This document shows positions 35,115 to 43,912 of a stretch of 64,000 nt of DNA, piece by piece (position 1 is the stretch's first letter; every line of letters begins with the position of its first letter). The position numbers were made by a program, and so were the translations under genes. The stretch comes from Streptomyces fulvoviolaceus (GTDB lineage Bacteria; Actinomycetota; Actinomycetes; Streptomycetales; Streptomycetaceae): positions 1 through 64,000 of the forward strand of contig NZ_JOEY01000042.1 in assembly GCF_000718165.1 (NCBI RefSeq), read 5' to 3'. The notes under the pieces were generated by a model that saw nothing but the letters and a program-made list of their open reading frames with translations, searched no databases and had not been told where the DNA came from.

Positions 35115-35372
35115 TTGAGTTCTCCTGGTTCGTGGGGACAGTCACCATGAGTACTTCCAGGATCACAGGATGTATCCATACGATAAAAGGTGCAACTGGG
35201 TGAATTCCCGTGGATTTCACCCTGGTGGAGGAGTGTTGAGCGCCTCCTGAGCAGGCCGTTGCCCCGGGTGGAGTCGTGGTGATCTTTGCCTGGCGGGTGT
35301 CCGGTCATGTGTGGCGGAAGCCAGTACCCTTGCGATTCACCTGAACGGTTGTAACGAGAGGCGGACCGGCCG

Positions 35373-35765
35373 ATGACTGAAGCCCCCGACCCCGAGGTCG
35401 TGGAGCTGGCGACCAAGATCTTCGATCTGGCCCGGCAGGGGCAGACCGAGGCGCTCGTGGCGTACGTCGACGCGGGCGTTCCGGCCAACCTCACCAACGA
35501 CCGTGGTGACTCCCTGGTGATGCTCGCCGCCTACCACGGCCACGCCGACGCCGTGCGCGCGCTGCTCACCCGGGGTGCCGAGGCGGACCGGATCAATGAC
35601 CGGGGTCAGACCCCGCTCGCCGGGGCCGTCTTCAAGGGTGCTGAAGACGTCATCAAGGCGCTTCTGGAGAGCGGTGCCGACCCGGCCGCGGGGACCCCGT
35701 CGGCCGTCGACACCGCTCGGATGTTCGGCAAGACGAATCTGCTTGAATTGTTCGGCGCACACTGA
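35373..35765 (+). CDS. Ankyrin repeat protein
   Basis: A 130-residue soluble protein made almost entirely of about three ankyrin repeats (GDSLVMLAAYHGHADAVRALL, GQTPLAGAVFKGAEDVIKALL). Such proteins mediate protein contacts. GAGAGG lies upstream of the ATG. The next gene downstream on the same strand encodes a HEAT-repeat protein after 300 bp. Binding partner unknown. Confidence 0.88.
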   Translation: MTEAPDPEVVELATKIFDLARQGQTEALVAYVDAGVPANLTNDRGDSLVMLAAYHGHADAVRALLTRGAEADRINDRGQTPLAGAVFKGAEDVIKALLESGADPAAGTPSAVDTARMFGKTNLLELFGAH

Positions 35766-35960
35766 TCCGGATGCTCTGACCAGGTAAAACACGGAAAACG
35801 GGGGAGGCGGTAACTGGCCGCCGAAATTTCGGTCGCGGCAGATGGAACTGCCGAGTCATCATGACGTCGTGGTTCACGGACGTGATGGCTGGGCAGATGT
35901 TGCCGCACCGCGCGGACCGTGATGCGGTCCGCATGGGCCACCGACGAGAGGCAGAGGAAG

Positions 35961-36020
35961 ATGGCTTACAGCAAGCAGGAAACGGCGGGCGCCCCGACGT
36001 GTTGGCACGCGGCCAGGTAA
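35961..36020 (+). CDS. Possible 19-residue small ORF
   Basis: ATG 35961 is preceded by GAGGCAGAGGAAG, a better ribosome site than those of many real genes here, and opens a frame MAYSKQETAGAPTCWHAAR ending at TAA. It lies 45 bp upstream of the HEAT-repeat gene. It could be a leader peptide or a true microprotein; no family is recognised, and the evidence is only the RBS. Confidence 0.4.
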   Translation: MAYSKQETAGAPTCWHAAR

Positions 36021-36065
36021 TGCACGTCCCCGGTTGCGTCGACGCTTGATGTGAGGCTGTTTCCC

Positions 36066-37484
36066 ATGTTCGATCCGGTCATAGCGCCCAGCGGTACGCT
36101 GCTCGGCCTGCTTCAGCGGGGCCGCGGCGACGGCACACTGCACGCGCTCACCGCCCCGCGCGCCGAGGCGCTCGCGGCGCTCAACCACTGCGTGCTGCGC
36201 GACCCCCGCCACGACTGGCAGGTGGAGAACCGCTCGCTGTACTACGCCCGTCTCTACCTCGACCTGAACGGCGAGCTGGACGAGATCGAGGCGCATCTCT
36301 TCGACGTCGAGGACGTCTTCGACACCGAGGAGTCCCGCACGGGGCTCGCCCTCGCGGTCCTCGGTCACCTCGCCTCCTACGGCAGGCGCGACGCGCTCGA
36401 ACTGCTGCGCAGGTACGCCGCCTCCGGCGCCAACTGGGCCTGGGCGCTGGACGAACTGGCGCTGCGCGACGACGACGCCGGGCTGCGTGCCCTGGCGGCG
36501 CCCGTGCTGGCCCGCTTCGCGACCGACGCCGAGGGCGAGGCCGAGCTGGCCACCGTCGTGCGCGACGCCTTCGAACCCCGGCCCTGGCGGCTGTGGGCCG
36601 ACGATCCGCGCGAATCGATCGCCACGCGCGTGCGTGCCGCTCAGGAGACCGGCTGCTTCGACCGCTGGCAGCGGCAGATGCGACCTACCGGGCCCCGTCC
36701 GGGGTGGAGCGTGCAGGCCGTCTTCGAGTGGGCTCAGCAGGGTATGGACCGTGGCGCCGCGCTGCATGTGCCCGCCGCCCGCTGCCTCACGGCCGTCGCC
36801 GGCCCCGAGGACCGGCCCGAGATCCTCGCCGCCGCCAAGGACGGCACCGACGGAGCCCGCTGTACCGCTCTGCGCTATCTCGCCGACAGCAATGATCCGG
36901 GTGCCCTCGACCTGATCGAGGCTGCCGTGGTCACCGGCTCGACAGCCGTCGTGGAGGCCGCCGTCGACGCCTTCGAGCGCATGCGCAGCGTCGCCGCCGT
37001 CGACCGGGCGCGCGGCTGGGCCCGCCGGCCCGACCCGCTGGGCGCCGCCGCCGGACGCATGCTCTCCTGCCGGGGCGCGGCCCAGGACAAGGACCTCGTC
37101 CTCGCGGCACTCCGGGAGGCCGTGCGGGGCGAAGGCCCCGACGCACCGACCCTGTGGACCCTCGTCGACGGCACCGGGCGGCTCGGCATCGCCTGCGCTG
37201 CACCCGTGCTCCGCCATATCTACCGAGAGACGGCCTCGTCCCATCTCCGCGGCCGCGCAGCCCGCGCGCTCGCCGCAACCGACCCCTCCTTCGCCACCGG
37301 CTTCGCCGTCGAGTGCCTCTGGGACTGCGAGGAGACCACCCGCGAGATCGCCGCCCGGCACGCCGAGACCGGTGACGCCAGGGTCGTCGAGCGGCTCCGC
37401 CGGCTCGCTGCGGATCCGGCCGAGGAGGCCGAGGTCCAGACGGCCGTTCGTAGCCGGATCGGGCCCGATTCCTCGGCTGTGTGA
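36066..37484 (+). CDS. HEAT-repeat protein
   Basis: A 472-residue soluble protein of alpha-helical HEAT-like repeats through most of its length (for example GLRALAAPVLARFATDAE and GARCTALRYLADSNDPGAL). The N-terminus MFDPVIAPSGTLLGLLQRGRGDGTLHAL is a conserved feature of Streptomyces homologues as I recall them. There are no catalytic motifs. ATG 36066 with GAGG upstream is preferred to GTG 36051. It probably serves as a scaffold; partners unknown. Confidence 0.82.
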   Translation: MFDPVIAPSGTLLGLLQRGRGDGTLHALTAPRAEALAALNHCVLRDPRHDWQVENRSLYYARLYLDLNGELDEIEAHLFDVEDVFDTEESRTGLALAVLGHLASYGRRDALELLRRYAASGANWAWALDELALRDDDAGLRALAAPVLARFATDAEGEAELATVVRDAFEPRPWRLWADDPRESIATRVRAAQETGCFDRWQRQMRPTGPRPGWSVQAVFEWAQQGMDRGAALHVPAARCLTAVAGPEDRPEILAAAKDGTDGARCTALRYLADSNDPGALDLIEAAVVTGSTAVVEAAVDAFERMRSVAAVDRARGWARRPDPLGAAAGRMLSCRGAAQDKDLVLAALREAVRGEGPDAPTLWTLVDGTGRLGIACAAPVLRHIYRETASSHLRGRAARALAATDPSFATGFAVECLWDCEETTREIAARHAETGDARVVERLRRLAADPAEEAEVQTAVRSRIGPDSSAV

Positions 37485-37503
37485 ACACGGGGTGACCCGC
37501 GGG

Positions 37504-37557
37504 TCAGGCGCGCATGGACGTGGCCTGACCTGCCCGGGTGTGCAGCGGAACGCTCAT
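37504..37557 (-). CDS. Possible 17-residue small ORF with strong RBS
   Basis: On the minus strand AAGGAGGA stands 7 nt before ATG 37557, opening MSVPLHTRAGQATSMRA and stopping at TGA. No gene follows on this strand for over 2 kb (it faces the end of the HEAT-repeat gene), so a classical leader peptide role is unclear. It could be a microprotein, or part of an RNA antisense to the glycosyltransferase leader. Confidence 0.4.
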   Translation of the reverse strand: MSVPLHTRAGQATSMRA

Positions 37558-37623
37558 GGGACGTTCCTCCTTCGGAAAGATCCACGTTGACGCGGGCACG
37601 TCCAGTACGGCGACAACACGGGT

Positions 37624-38757
37624 ATGCGTGTCGTCATCGTGACCGAATCCTTTCCCCCCGATGTGAACGGCGTGGCCCACTGCGCGCTCCAGACCGCCCG
37701 GCACCTCGTAGATCGCGGTCACTCTCCGCTCGTCGTCGCACCGGCCACCGCGGCCGGTACCGGGCCCGGGGCCGATGCCCTGGCGCCGTGCCCTGTCGTC
37801 CGTGTCCCCTCCCTACCGCTCCCGGGCTACCCCCAGGTCCGCGTCGCCCTCCCCAGCCGGCGCGTGGCCGCGGCGATCGTCGAGCACCGTGCCGACGTCG
37901 TCCACCTGGCCAGCCCCTTCATCCTCGGCGTCCGCGGCATGGCGGCCGCCGCCCGGCTCGGCATCCCCGCCGTGGCCGTCTACCAGACCGACCTCGCCGG
38001 ATACGCCCGCACCTACGTCCACGCGGGCGAGGCGGCAGCCTGGCGCCGCATCCGCTCCGTCCACGCCGCCGCCGACCTCACCCTCGCCCCGTCCAGCGCC
38101 GCCCTGCACGACCTGGAGACGCACGGTGTGCCCCGGGTGAAGCTGTGGGCGCGCGGCGTCGACACCGCCCGCTTCCGTCCCGAACTGCGGGACGAGACGC
38201 TGCGCCGTGAACTCGCCCCGAACGGCGAGCTGATCGTCGGCTACGTCGGCCGGCTCGCCCCCGAGAAGCAGGTCGAGCTCCTGGCGGACGCCTCCCGCCT
38301 GGAGGGCGTCCGGGTCGTGGTGGTGGGCGACGGGCCGAGCCAGCCCAACCTTGAGCAGGCCATGCCGGGCGCGGTCTTCCTGGGCCGCCGCACCGGCGAC
38401 GAACTCGCCCGGATCTTCGCCTCGTTGGACCTCTTCGTGCACACCGGTCCCTTCGAGACCTTCTGCCAGACCGTGCAGGAGGCCATGGCGAGCGGCGTGC
38501 CCGTCGTCGCCCCCGCCGCCGGCGGCCCGCTCGACCTGGTCGCCCATGGGCGCACCGGGCTCCTGGTCCCGCCGCGCGACGCGGCCGCCGTACGGGACGC
38601 CGTCTGGTCCCTGTCCGCCGATCCCGGGCTGCGGGCCGCCTACGGCACCGCCGCGCGGGCGATGGTCGAGGGGCGCACCTGGGCCGCAGTCGGCGACCAG
38701 CTGATCGGGCACTACGCGTCCGTGCTCGCCACGCGGAATACGGTGATGGCGGCATGA
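37624..38757 (+). CDS. GT4 glycosyltransferase (mannosyltransferase type)
   Basis: A 377-residue GT-B enzyme. The N-domain opens VVIVTESFPPDVNGVAHCAL (glycine loop), and the C-domain has VGYVGRLAPEKQVELLAD and the EX7E-like FHTGPFETFCQTVQEAMASGVPVVAP region (broken here for length). It is close to GDP-mannose-dependent alpha-mannosyltransferases of actinomycetes (MgtA/PimB type), acting at the cytosolic face on a lipid or glycoside. No good RBS. The stop overlaps the next start by 4 bp, so it begins a coupled three-gene operon. Confidence 0.9.
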   Translation: MRVVIVTESFPPDVNGVAHCALQTARHLVDRGHSPLVVAPATAAGTGPGADALAPCPVVRVPSLPLPGYPQVRVALPSRRVAAAIVEHRADVVHLASPFILGVRGMAAAARLGIPAVAVYQTDLAGYARTYVHAGEAAAWRRIRSVHAAADLTLAPSSAALHDLETHGVPRVKLWARGVDTARFRPELRDETLRRELAPNGELIVGYVGRLAPEKQVELLADASRLEGVRVVVVGDGPSQPNLEQAMPGAVFLGRRTGDELARIFASLDLFVHTGPFETFCQTVQEAMASGVPVVAPAAGGPLDLVAHGRTGLLVPPRDAAAVRDAVWSLSADPGLRAAYGTAARAMVEGRTWAAVGDQLIGHYASVLATRNTVMAA

Positions 38758-39911
38758 GCGCCTTGCGAATAGTGCGGCTGGCCAACTTCGTCGCACCGGC
38801 CTCCGGCGGACTGCGCACCGCCCTGCGCGAGCTCGGCAAGGGCTTCAAGGCCGCCGGCCACGACCCCGTGCTCATCGTGCCCGGCGAGCGCGTGAGCGAC
38901 CGTGAGACCGAGCAGGGACGGGTGATCACCCTGCCCGGCCCGCTGTTGCCCGGCACCGGCGGCTACCGCGTCCTCGCCGACAAGCGGCGGGTGGCCCGGC
39001 TGCTGGAGGAACTGGCGCCCGACCGGCTGGAGGTCTCCGACCGCACGACGCTCAGGTGGACCGGCAAGTGGGCGCGACGGGCCCGGGTGCCCGCCGTGAT
39101 GGTCTCCCACGAGACCGCCGACGGTGTGCTCCGCACCTGGGGTCTGCCGGAGGAGGCGGCCCGGCGTGCCGCCGACGCCCTCAACACCCGTACGGCGCAC
39201 ACGTACGCGCGCGTGGTGTGCACCACGGAGTTCGCCGAGCGGGAGTTCGTGCGGATCGGGGCACGCAACGTCGTACGGGCGCCGCTGGGCGTCGACCTGG
39301 TGGCGCGGCACCCCGCGCTGCGCGCCCCCGGGCTGCGGGCCGTCCACGCGCGCGAGGACGAGGCGCTGCTCGTCATGTGCTCCCGGCTGTCCGTCGAGAA
39401 GCGGCCCGGCACCGCGCTGGACGCCCTGGAGGCGTTGGTACGGCGCGGTCGGCGGGCGGTGCTGGTGGTGGCAGGGGACGGGCCGCTGCGGGCGCGGCTG
39501 GAACAGCGGGCGCGCGAGCGCGGGTTGCCGGTCACTTTCCTCGGGCACGTCTCCGACCGTGGGCTGCTCGGCGCGCTCCAGGCCTCCGCCGACGTGTGCC
39601 TGGCGCCGGGGCCCGCCGAGACGTTCGGGCTCGCGGCCCTGGAGGCGATGGCCTGCGGTACGCCCGTGGTGGCGAGTGCGTCCTCCGCGCTCTCGGAGGT
39701 GATCGGCTCCGCCGGGGCCGTCGCCGCGGACCACGGCGAGGCCTTCGCGGACGCCGTGGACATGCTCCTCGACCGTCCCGCGGCCCAGCGCCGGGAGTCC
39801 GCACGCGCGCGTGCGGAGTGCTTCGGGTGGGGAACGGCGGTCGAGGCGTTCCTCGCCGCGCACGACGCGGTGACGGCCGTACGGCCCGGGGTGCCTGGGG
39901 GCGTCGCATGA
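38754..39911 (+). CDS. GT4 glycosyltransferase, second of pair
   Basis: A 385-residue GT-B enzyme with the N-terminal glycine loop NFVAPASGGLRTALREL, donor-site VMCSRLSVEKRPGTALDAL, and GPAETFGLAALEAMACGTP containing the EX7E pair. The ATG overlaps the preceding stop (ATGA) and its own stop overlaps the GDSL gene (ATGA). Two different GT4 enzymes followed by a GDSL hydrolase suggest assembly and trimming of a glycolipid or glycan; donor and acceptor cannot be read. Confidence 0.9.
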   Translation: MSALRIVRLANFVAPASGGLRTALRELGKGFKAAGHDPVLIVPGERVSDRETEQGRVITLPGPLLPGTGGYRVLADKRRVARLLEELAPDRLEVSDRTTLRWTGKWARRARVPAVMVSHETADGVLRTWGLPEEAARRAADALNTRTAHTYARVVCTTEFAEREFVRIGARNVVRAPLGVDLVARHPALRAPGLRAVHAREDEALLVMCSRLSVEKRPGTALDALEALVRRGRRAVLVVAGDGPLRARLEQRARERGLPVTFLGHVSDRGLLGALQASADVCLAPGPAETFGLAALEAMACGTPVVASASSALSEVIGSAGAVAADHGEAFADAVDMLLDRPAAQRRESARARAECFGWGTAVEAFLAAHDAVTAVRPGVPGGVA

Positions 39912-40765
39912 GAGCCCCGCGTTTCGTCGCCCTCGGCGACTCGCTGACCGAAGGCGTGGGCGATCCCGTCGGCGAGGGGTGGCGCGGCTGGGCCGCACTG
40001 CTCGCCGGCGGGCTCGGCGAGGGGGAGGTGGCCTTCACCAACCTCGCGGTGAGCGGATCGCAGACGCGGGATGTCCTGGAACGGCAGCTGCCCGCGGCGC
40101 TCGCCCTGCGGCCGGACATCGCGTCCGTCGTCGTCGGCGTCAACGACACCCTGCGCTGCACGTTCGACATCCATGCCGTGGCCGCGCGGCTCGACCGCGT
40201 GTACGCGGCCTTCGCTGAACAGGGCGCCGTCCTGCTCACGGCATGCCTGCCCGACCCCGGCACGATGCTCGGGCTGCCGGGCGCGCTGGCGCGTCCGCTG
40301 GCCCGGCGGCAGCGGGCGGTCAACACCGTGGTGCACGCGCTGTCCGAGCGGTACGGGGCCGTGCATTTGCATGCGGCCGAGGGGACTTGGACCACTGACC
40401 GTGCGATGTGGAGCGCGGATCGGTTGCATCCCAGCGAACGGGGGCACCGGCAACTGGCCGCGCGGGCTCATGCGTTGCTGGCGGAGCGGGGGCTTGCGAC
40501 GGGGACGGCTCCCTCGCCCGAGCCCGAGTTTCCGGTGCCCACCAAGTCGGCGAGCCTGTTGTGGCTGGCCACGGCGGGTACGGGGTGGGTGGTGCGGCGT
40601 TGTACCGATCTGCTGCCGCAGTTGCTGACGCTTGCCGCGGATGAGATGCGGCATCGCGCGCGGGGGACTAGTGCGCGGCTTGATCTGCGGGCCTCCGCGG
40701 CGGTGTCTGCGGCACTCGCCGCGCTGTCGGTGGCGTCGGGGGAGCAGCAGGTGGAGGCGGCTTGA
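39908..40765 (+). CDS. SGNH/GDSL-family hydrolase
   Basis: A 285-residue esterase/lipase-like protein: block I ALGDSLTEGVGD (catalytic Ser), block II NLAVSGSQTRDVL, block III VVGVNDTLR, and block V SADRLHPSERGH (catalytic Asp/His). No signal peptide. A C-terminal extension (about 215-285) is amphipathic (SLLWLATAGTGWVVRRC) and may contact the membrane. ATG 39908 overlaps the GT stop; the longer frame from 39056 lies over the glycosyltransferase gene. Probably removes an acyl group from the product of the two transferases (inference). Confidence 0.9.
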   Translation: MRAPRFVALGDSLTEGVGDPVGEGWRGWAALLAGGLGEGEVAFTNLAVSGSQTRDVLERQLPAALALRPDIASVVVGVNDTLRCTFDIHAVAARLDRVYAAFAEQGAVLLTACLPDPGTMLGLPGALARPLARRQRAVNTVVHALSERYGAVHLHAAEGTWTTDRAMWSADRLHPSERGHRQLAARAHALLAERGLATGTAPSPEPEFPVPTKSASLLWLATAGTGWVVRRCTDLLPQLLTLAADEMRHRARGTSARLDLRASAAVSAALAALSVASGEQQVEAA

Positions 40766-40775
40766 GGGGTCGTTG

Positions 40776-40822
40776 GCGGGTGCGGGTGCGTGGGGGCTGG
40801 TCGCGCAGTTCCCCGCGCCCCT
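40776..40822 (+). repeat. Dispersed intergenic repeat, short form, copy C
   Basis: GCGGG...GGGGGCTGGTCGCGCAG then TTCCCCGCGCCCCT, 11 bp after the GDSL stop and next to the convergent pxpC stop. Shares about 30 identical bases with copies B and E. Confidence 0.7.
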
Positions 40823-40831
40823 ATGAGGGCG

Positions 40832-41701
40832 TTAGCGGCTGCGTACCTTGATGAAGCGCACCGGGGTTCCCGGTACCGCCTGGGCCGCTGCCGGCAGGTC
40901 TGGCTCGCGGACTACCCCGATCACCGGATAGCCCCCAGTGGTCGGGTGGTCCGCCAGGAAGACGACGGGTCTGCCGTCCGGCGGGACCTGAACCGCGCCC
41001 AGCACCATGCCCTCGCTGGGGAGTTCGCCCTTGAGCGTCCTCTCCAGGGCCGGGCCTGCCGTGCGTAGTCCGATGCGGTTGCTCGCTGAGGACACTCGGA
41101 ACGTGCGGGTGGTGAAGGTGCGTACCGCCTCGGGTGCGAACCAGTCGTCTCGGGGGCCGAGTGTGACGCGTAGGACGAGTTCGGTCGGGGGCGCCGGCTG
41201 CGGAGCGACGTCCACGCGTGCGTGGAGCTCGTCCGGGGTGCCCAGGGGCAACACCGTGCCGTCCGTGAGCGGTGCCGGGCCGAGGCCTGACAGCAGGTCC
41301 GTGGAGCGGCTGCCGAGGACCGGCTCGACGGCGATTCCTCCGGAGACGGCCACGTAGCTGCGTAGCCCTGAGAGGGACGGTCCGACATCCAGGAGTGACC
41401 CGGCAGGCACGCGCACCGGTGCGGCCCAGGCTGCCGGACGGCCGTCCACCGTGACCGGGCAGGGCGCGCCCGCGACAGCCACGGTGACCGTCGAACGCGG
41501 GCGTACTGCACAGCCGTTGAGCGTGGTCTCCAGGACGGCCGCCTCGGACCGGTTGCCGACCAGGCGGTTGGCGAGGGCGGCCGCGGGTCCGTCCAGAGCC
41601 CCGGAGCGGGGTACGCCGAGGTGGGCGTGCCCGGGGCGCCCTTGATCCTGGACGGTGGTCAGCGCCCCGGACCGTACGACGGCGAGCGCGCGGTCGGTCA
41701 C
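40832..41701 (-). CDS. pxpC: 5-oxoprolinase subunit C (biotin-carboxylase-like KipA family)
   Basis: A 289-residue subunit of the ATP-dependent bacterial 5-oxoprolinase PxpABC, which opens 5-oxo-L-proline to glutamate. KipA/DUR1-like features include SGALTTVQDQGRPGHAHLG at the N-terminus, the SNRIGLRT motif, and DGRPVVFLADHPTTGGYPVIG. The GTG start at 41701 overlaps the pxpB stop (GTGA). It is the last gene of a coupled operon. Confidence 0.92.
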   Translation of the reverse strand: MTDRALAVVRSGALTTVQDQGRPGHAHLGVPRSGALDGPAAALANRLVGNRSEAAVLETTLNGCAVRPRSTVTVAVAGAPCPVTVDGRPAAWAAPVRVPAGSLLDVGPSLSGLRSYVAVSGGIAVEPVLGSRSTDLLSGLGPAPLTDGTVLPLGTPDELHARVDVAPQPAPPTELVLRVTLGPRDDWFAPEAVRTFTTRTFRVSSASNRIGLRTAGPALERTLKGELPSEGMVLGAVQVPPDGRPVVFLADHPTTGGYPVIGVVREPDLPAAAQAVPGTPVRFIKVRSR

Positions 41702-42315
41702 GCCGCCCCCACCGGCACGAAGCGCACGCGCGTGCCCGGCGAAAGGAGTGCGGCCGGTACGCGCGCGTGGTCCCACAACACCGTGTCGGTGGTGCCGATC
41801 AGCTGCCAGCCGCCCGGCGAGGAGCGTGGGTAGACGCCGGTGTACGGGCCCGCCAGGCCCACCGACCCGGCCGGGACAGCCGTGCGCGGGGTTGCCCGGC
41901 GCGGGATGTCGAAGCGCGTCGGCAGACCGGTGAGGTAGCCGAAACCCGGGGCGAATCCGCAGAAGGCGACGGTGAATTCGGTGTCCGCGTGGATGCGAGC
42001 CACCTCCTCCTCGCGGATACCCCAGTGGGCGGCGACATCGGCCAGGTCCGGGCCGTCGTAGCGCACCGGGAGCTCGACGACGTCACGCGCGCGTGGGGGA
42101 GCGGGCGGTACGTCGGAGGCGGTCAGTTCGGATGCCAGACGGGCCGGATCGTCGAGGCCGTCGAGGAGGACCGTGCGGGCCGCGGGCACGATCTCGCGGA
42201 CCGACAGCGAGCCCTCCGCGCGGCGGCGCACCAACTCGGCGTGCAGGGCCTGGGCCTCGTCGCCCGAGGCCACCTCGACGAGCAGGGCACCGTCACCGAC
42301 CGGCAGCGCCCTCAT
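41698..42315 (-). CDS. pxpB: 5-oxoprolinase subunit B (KipI family)
   Basis: A 205-residue KipI-like subunit, with ATP-binding/phosphotransfer features VAFCGFAPGFGYLTGLP and the C-terminal GWQLIGTTDTVLW. In B. subtilis the KipI/KipA relatives also affect the sporulation kinase KinA, but the gene order here points to 5-oxoprolinase. The ATG at 42315 overlaps the pxpA stop (ATGA). The extended frame to 43149 is the antisense shadow of pxpA. Confidence 0.92.
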   Translation of the reverse strand: MRALPVGDGALLVEVASGDEAQALHAELVRRRAEGSLSVREIVPAARTVLLDGLDDPARLASELTASDVPPAPPRARDVVELPVRYDGPDLADVAAHWGIREEEVARIHADTEFTVAFCGFAPGFGYLTGLPTRFDIPRRATPRTAVPAGSVGLAGPYTGVYPRSSPGGWQLIGTTDTVLWDHARVPAALLSPGTRVRFVPVGAA

Positions 42316-43070
42316 ACGAAGGCCTCCACCCGGACGCCCGACGCCTCCAGCCGCTCCCGGACCCGGCGGGCCAGCTCCACGGCCCCCGGGGTGTCCCCGT
42401 GCACGCACAGGGAACGCGCTGTGACCTCGATGCGGGAGCCGGAGTGGGAGGCGACCGCACCGTCCCGGGCCAGGCCAAGCGAGCGCTCCACCACCGCCTC
42501 CGGGTCGGTGACCACGGCGCCGTCCTGTCCGCGCGGCACCAGAGTGCCCTCCTCGGTGTACGCGCGGTCCGCGAACGCCTCCGTGACGGTCGGCAGCCCC
42601 GCCTTCCCGGCCACGTCCAGCAGGCGCGAACCGGGCAGCCCGAGCACGGGCAGCGTGGCGTCCGCGAGGAGCACGCCGTCGACGACCGCGCCGGCCTGCT
42701 CCTCGTCGTGCACGACCCGGTTGTAGAGCGCGCCGTGCGGCTTGACGTACGACACGCGCGTGCCCGCCGCCCGCGCGAAGACCTCCAGGGCACCGATCTG
42801 GTAGGCCACCTCGGCCGCCAGTTCGGCGGGCGGCACGTCCATCGCGCGCCGCCCGAACCCCGCCAGGTCCCGGTAGGAGACCTGGGCGCCGATCCGTACC
42901 CCGCGCCCGGCCGCCAGCTCGCACACCCGCCGCATGGTGGCCGCGTCCCCGGCGTGGAACCCGCAGGCCACGTTGGCGCTGGTGACGACGGACAGCAACT
43001 GCTCGTCGTCGGTCAGCCGCCAGTGGCCGAAGCCCTCGCCGAGGTCGGCGTTGAGATCGATGGAGGTCAT
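42312..43070 (-). CDS. pxpA: 5-oxoprolinase subunit A (LamB/YcsF family)
   Basis: A 252-residue LamB/YcsF barrel, the catalytic part of 5-oxoprolinase. It shows IDLNADLGEGFGHW at the start, TSANVACGFHAGD, VSYVKPHGALYN, and VCVHGDTPGAVE-type ending (here LCVHGDTPGA). The start is ATG 43070 with AAGGA just upstream. It lies 20 bp after the DUF1445 gene. With PxpB and PxpC it forms the whole enzyme. Confidence 0.94.
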   Translation of the reverse strand: MTSIDLNADLGEGFGHWRLTDDEQLLSVVTSANVACGFHAGDAATMRRVCELAAGRGVRIGAQVSYRDLAGFGRRAMDVPPAELAAEVAYQIGALEVFARAAGTRVSYVKPHGALYNRVVHDEEQAGAVVDGVLLADATLPVLGLPGSRLLDVAGKAGLPTVTEAFADRAYTEEGTLVPRGQDGAVVTDPEAVVERSLGLARDGAVASHSGSRIEVTARSLCVHGDTPGAVELARRVRERLEASGVRVEAFV

Positions 43071-43090
43071 GGATCCTTCGTGTCTCCTTC

Positions 43091-43912
43091 TCAGGCCACG
43101 CGGTACTGCTCGTCGCGGGCGTCGGTGAGGAACATCTGCCCCGGTGCATGGGTGATGGCGAACGGCGGGCGTGAGGCCATCACCGCGGCCTGCGGGGTCA
43201 CTCCGCAGGCCCAGAACACCGGGATGTCGTCGGGTTCGGCGTCCACCGGATCGCCGAAGTCGGGGCGGCCGAGGTCGTCGATGCCCAGCCCCGAGGGATC
43301 GCCGCAGTGTACGGGGCTGCCGTGCACCGCCGGGAGCAGACTGCTCTCCCGGATCGCGGCCGCCAGATGCTCCGGCGGCACCGGCCGCATGGACACCACG
43401 AGGGGGCCGTGCAGCCGCCCCGCCGGGCGGCACTCGCGGCCGGTGACGTACATCGGGACGTTGCGGCCCTGCTCGATGTGGCGGATCGGGACGCCCGCCC
43501 CGGACAGGGCCCACTCGAAGGTGAAACTGCAGCCGATCAGGAACGACACCAGGTCGCCGCGCCAGTGCGCGCGCACGTCCGTCGGCTCGTCCACCAGCTC
43601 GCCGTTCTCCCACACCCGGTAGCGCGGCAGATCGGTGCGCAGGTCCGCGCCGTCCGCGAGGACGGTCGTGAAGGAGCCGGCGTCCGTGACGTCGAGCACC
43701 GGGCAGGGCTTGGGGTTGCGCTGGCAGAACAGCAGCATGTCGTACGCCCAGTCGGCGGGCACCGAGATCAGGTTGACCTGGGTGTGGCCGGCCGCGACCC
43801 CGGCGGTGGGGCCCGCCAGACCCGCGCGGAAGCGGAAGCGGGCGTCTTCCGGGCTCCACGCGTGCGCGTACTCGTCGACGAGGGGCAGGGGGCGGTCTTC
43901 CGTACGGTTCAC
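43091..43912 (-). CDS. DUF1445 putative hydro-lyase (D-glutamate cyclase-like)
   Basis: A 273-residue DUF1445 protein. Motifs are [34 protein letters not shown], and the C-terminal [13 protein letters not shown]...[12 protein letters not shown]1445 is also part of the mammalian D-glutamate cyclase, which interconverts D-glutamate and 5-oxo-D-proline, so a role feeding or isomerising 5-oxoproline fits its place beside pxpABC (inference). The GTG at 43912 overlaps the MFS stop (GTGA). Confidence 0.87.
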   Translation of the reverse strand: MNRTEDRPLPLVDEYAHAWSPEDARFRFRAGLAGPTAGVAAGHTQVNLISVPADWAYDMLLFCQRNPKPCPVLDVTDAGSFTTVLADGADLRTDLPRYRVWENGELVDEPTDVRAHWRGDLVSFLIGCSFTFEWALSGAGVPIRHIEQGRNVPMYVTGRECRPAGRLHGPLVVSMRPVPPEHLAAAIRESSLLPAVHGSPVHCGDPSGLGIDDLGRPDFGDPVDAEPDDIPVFWACGVTPQAAVMASRPPFAITHAPGQMFLTDARDEQYRVA

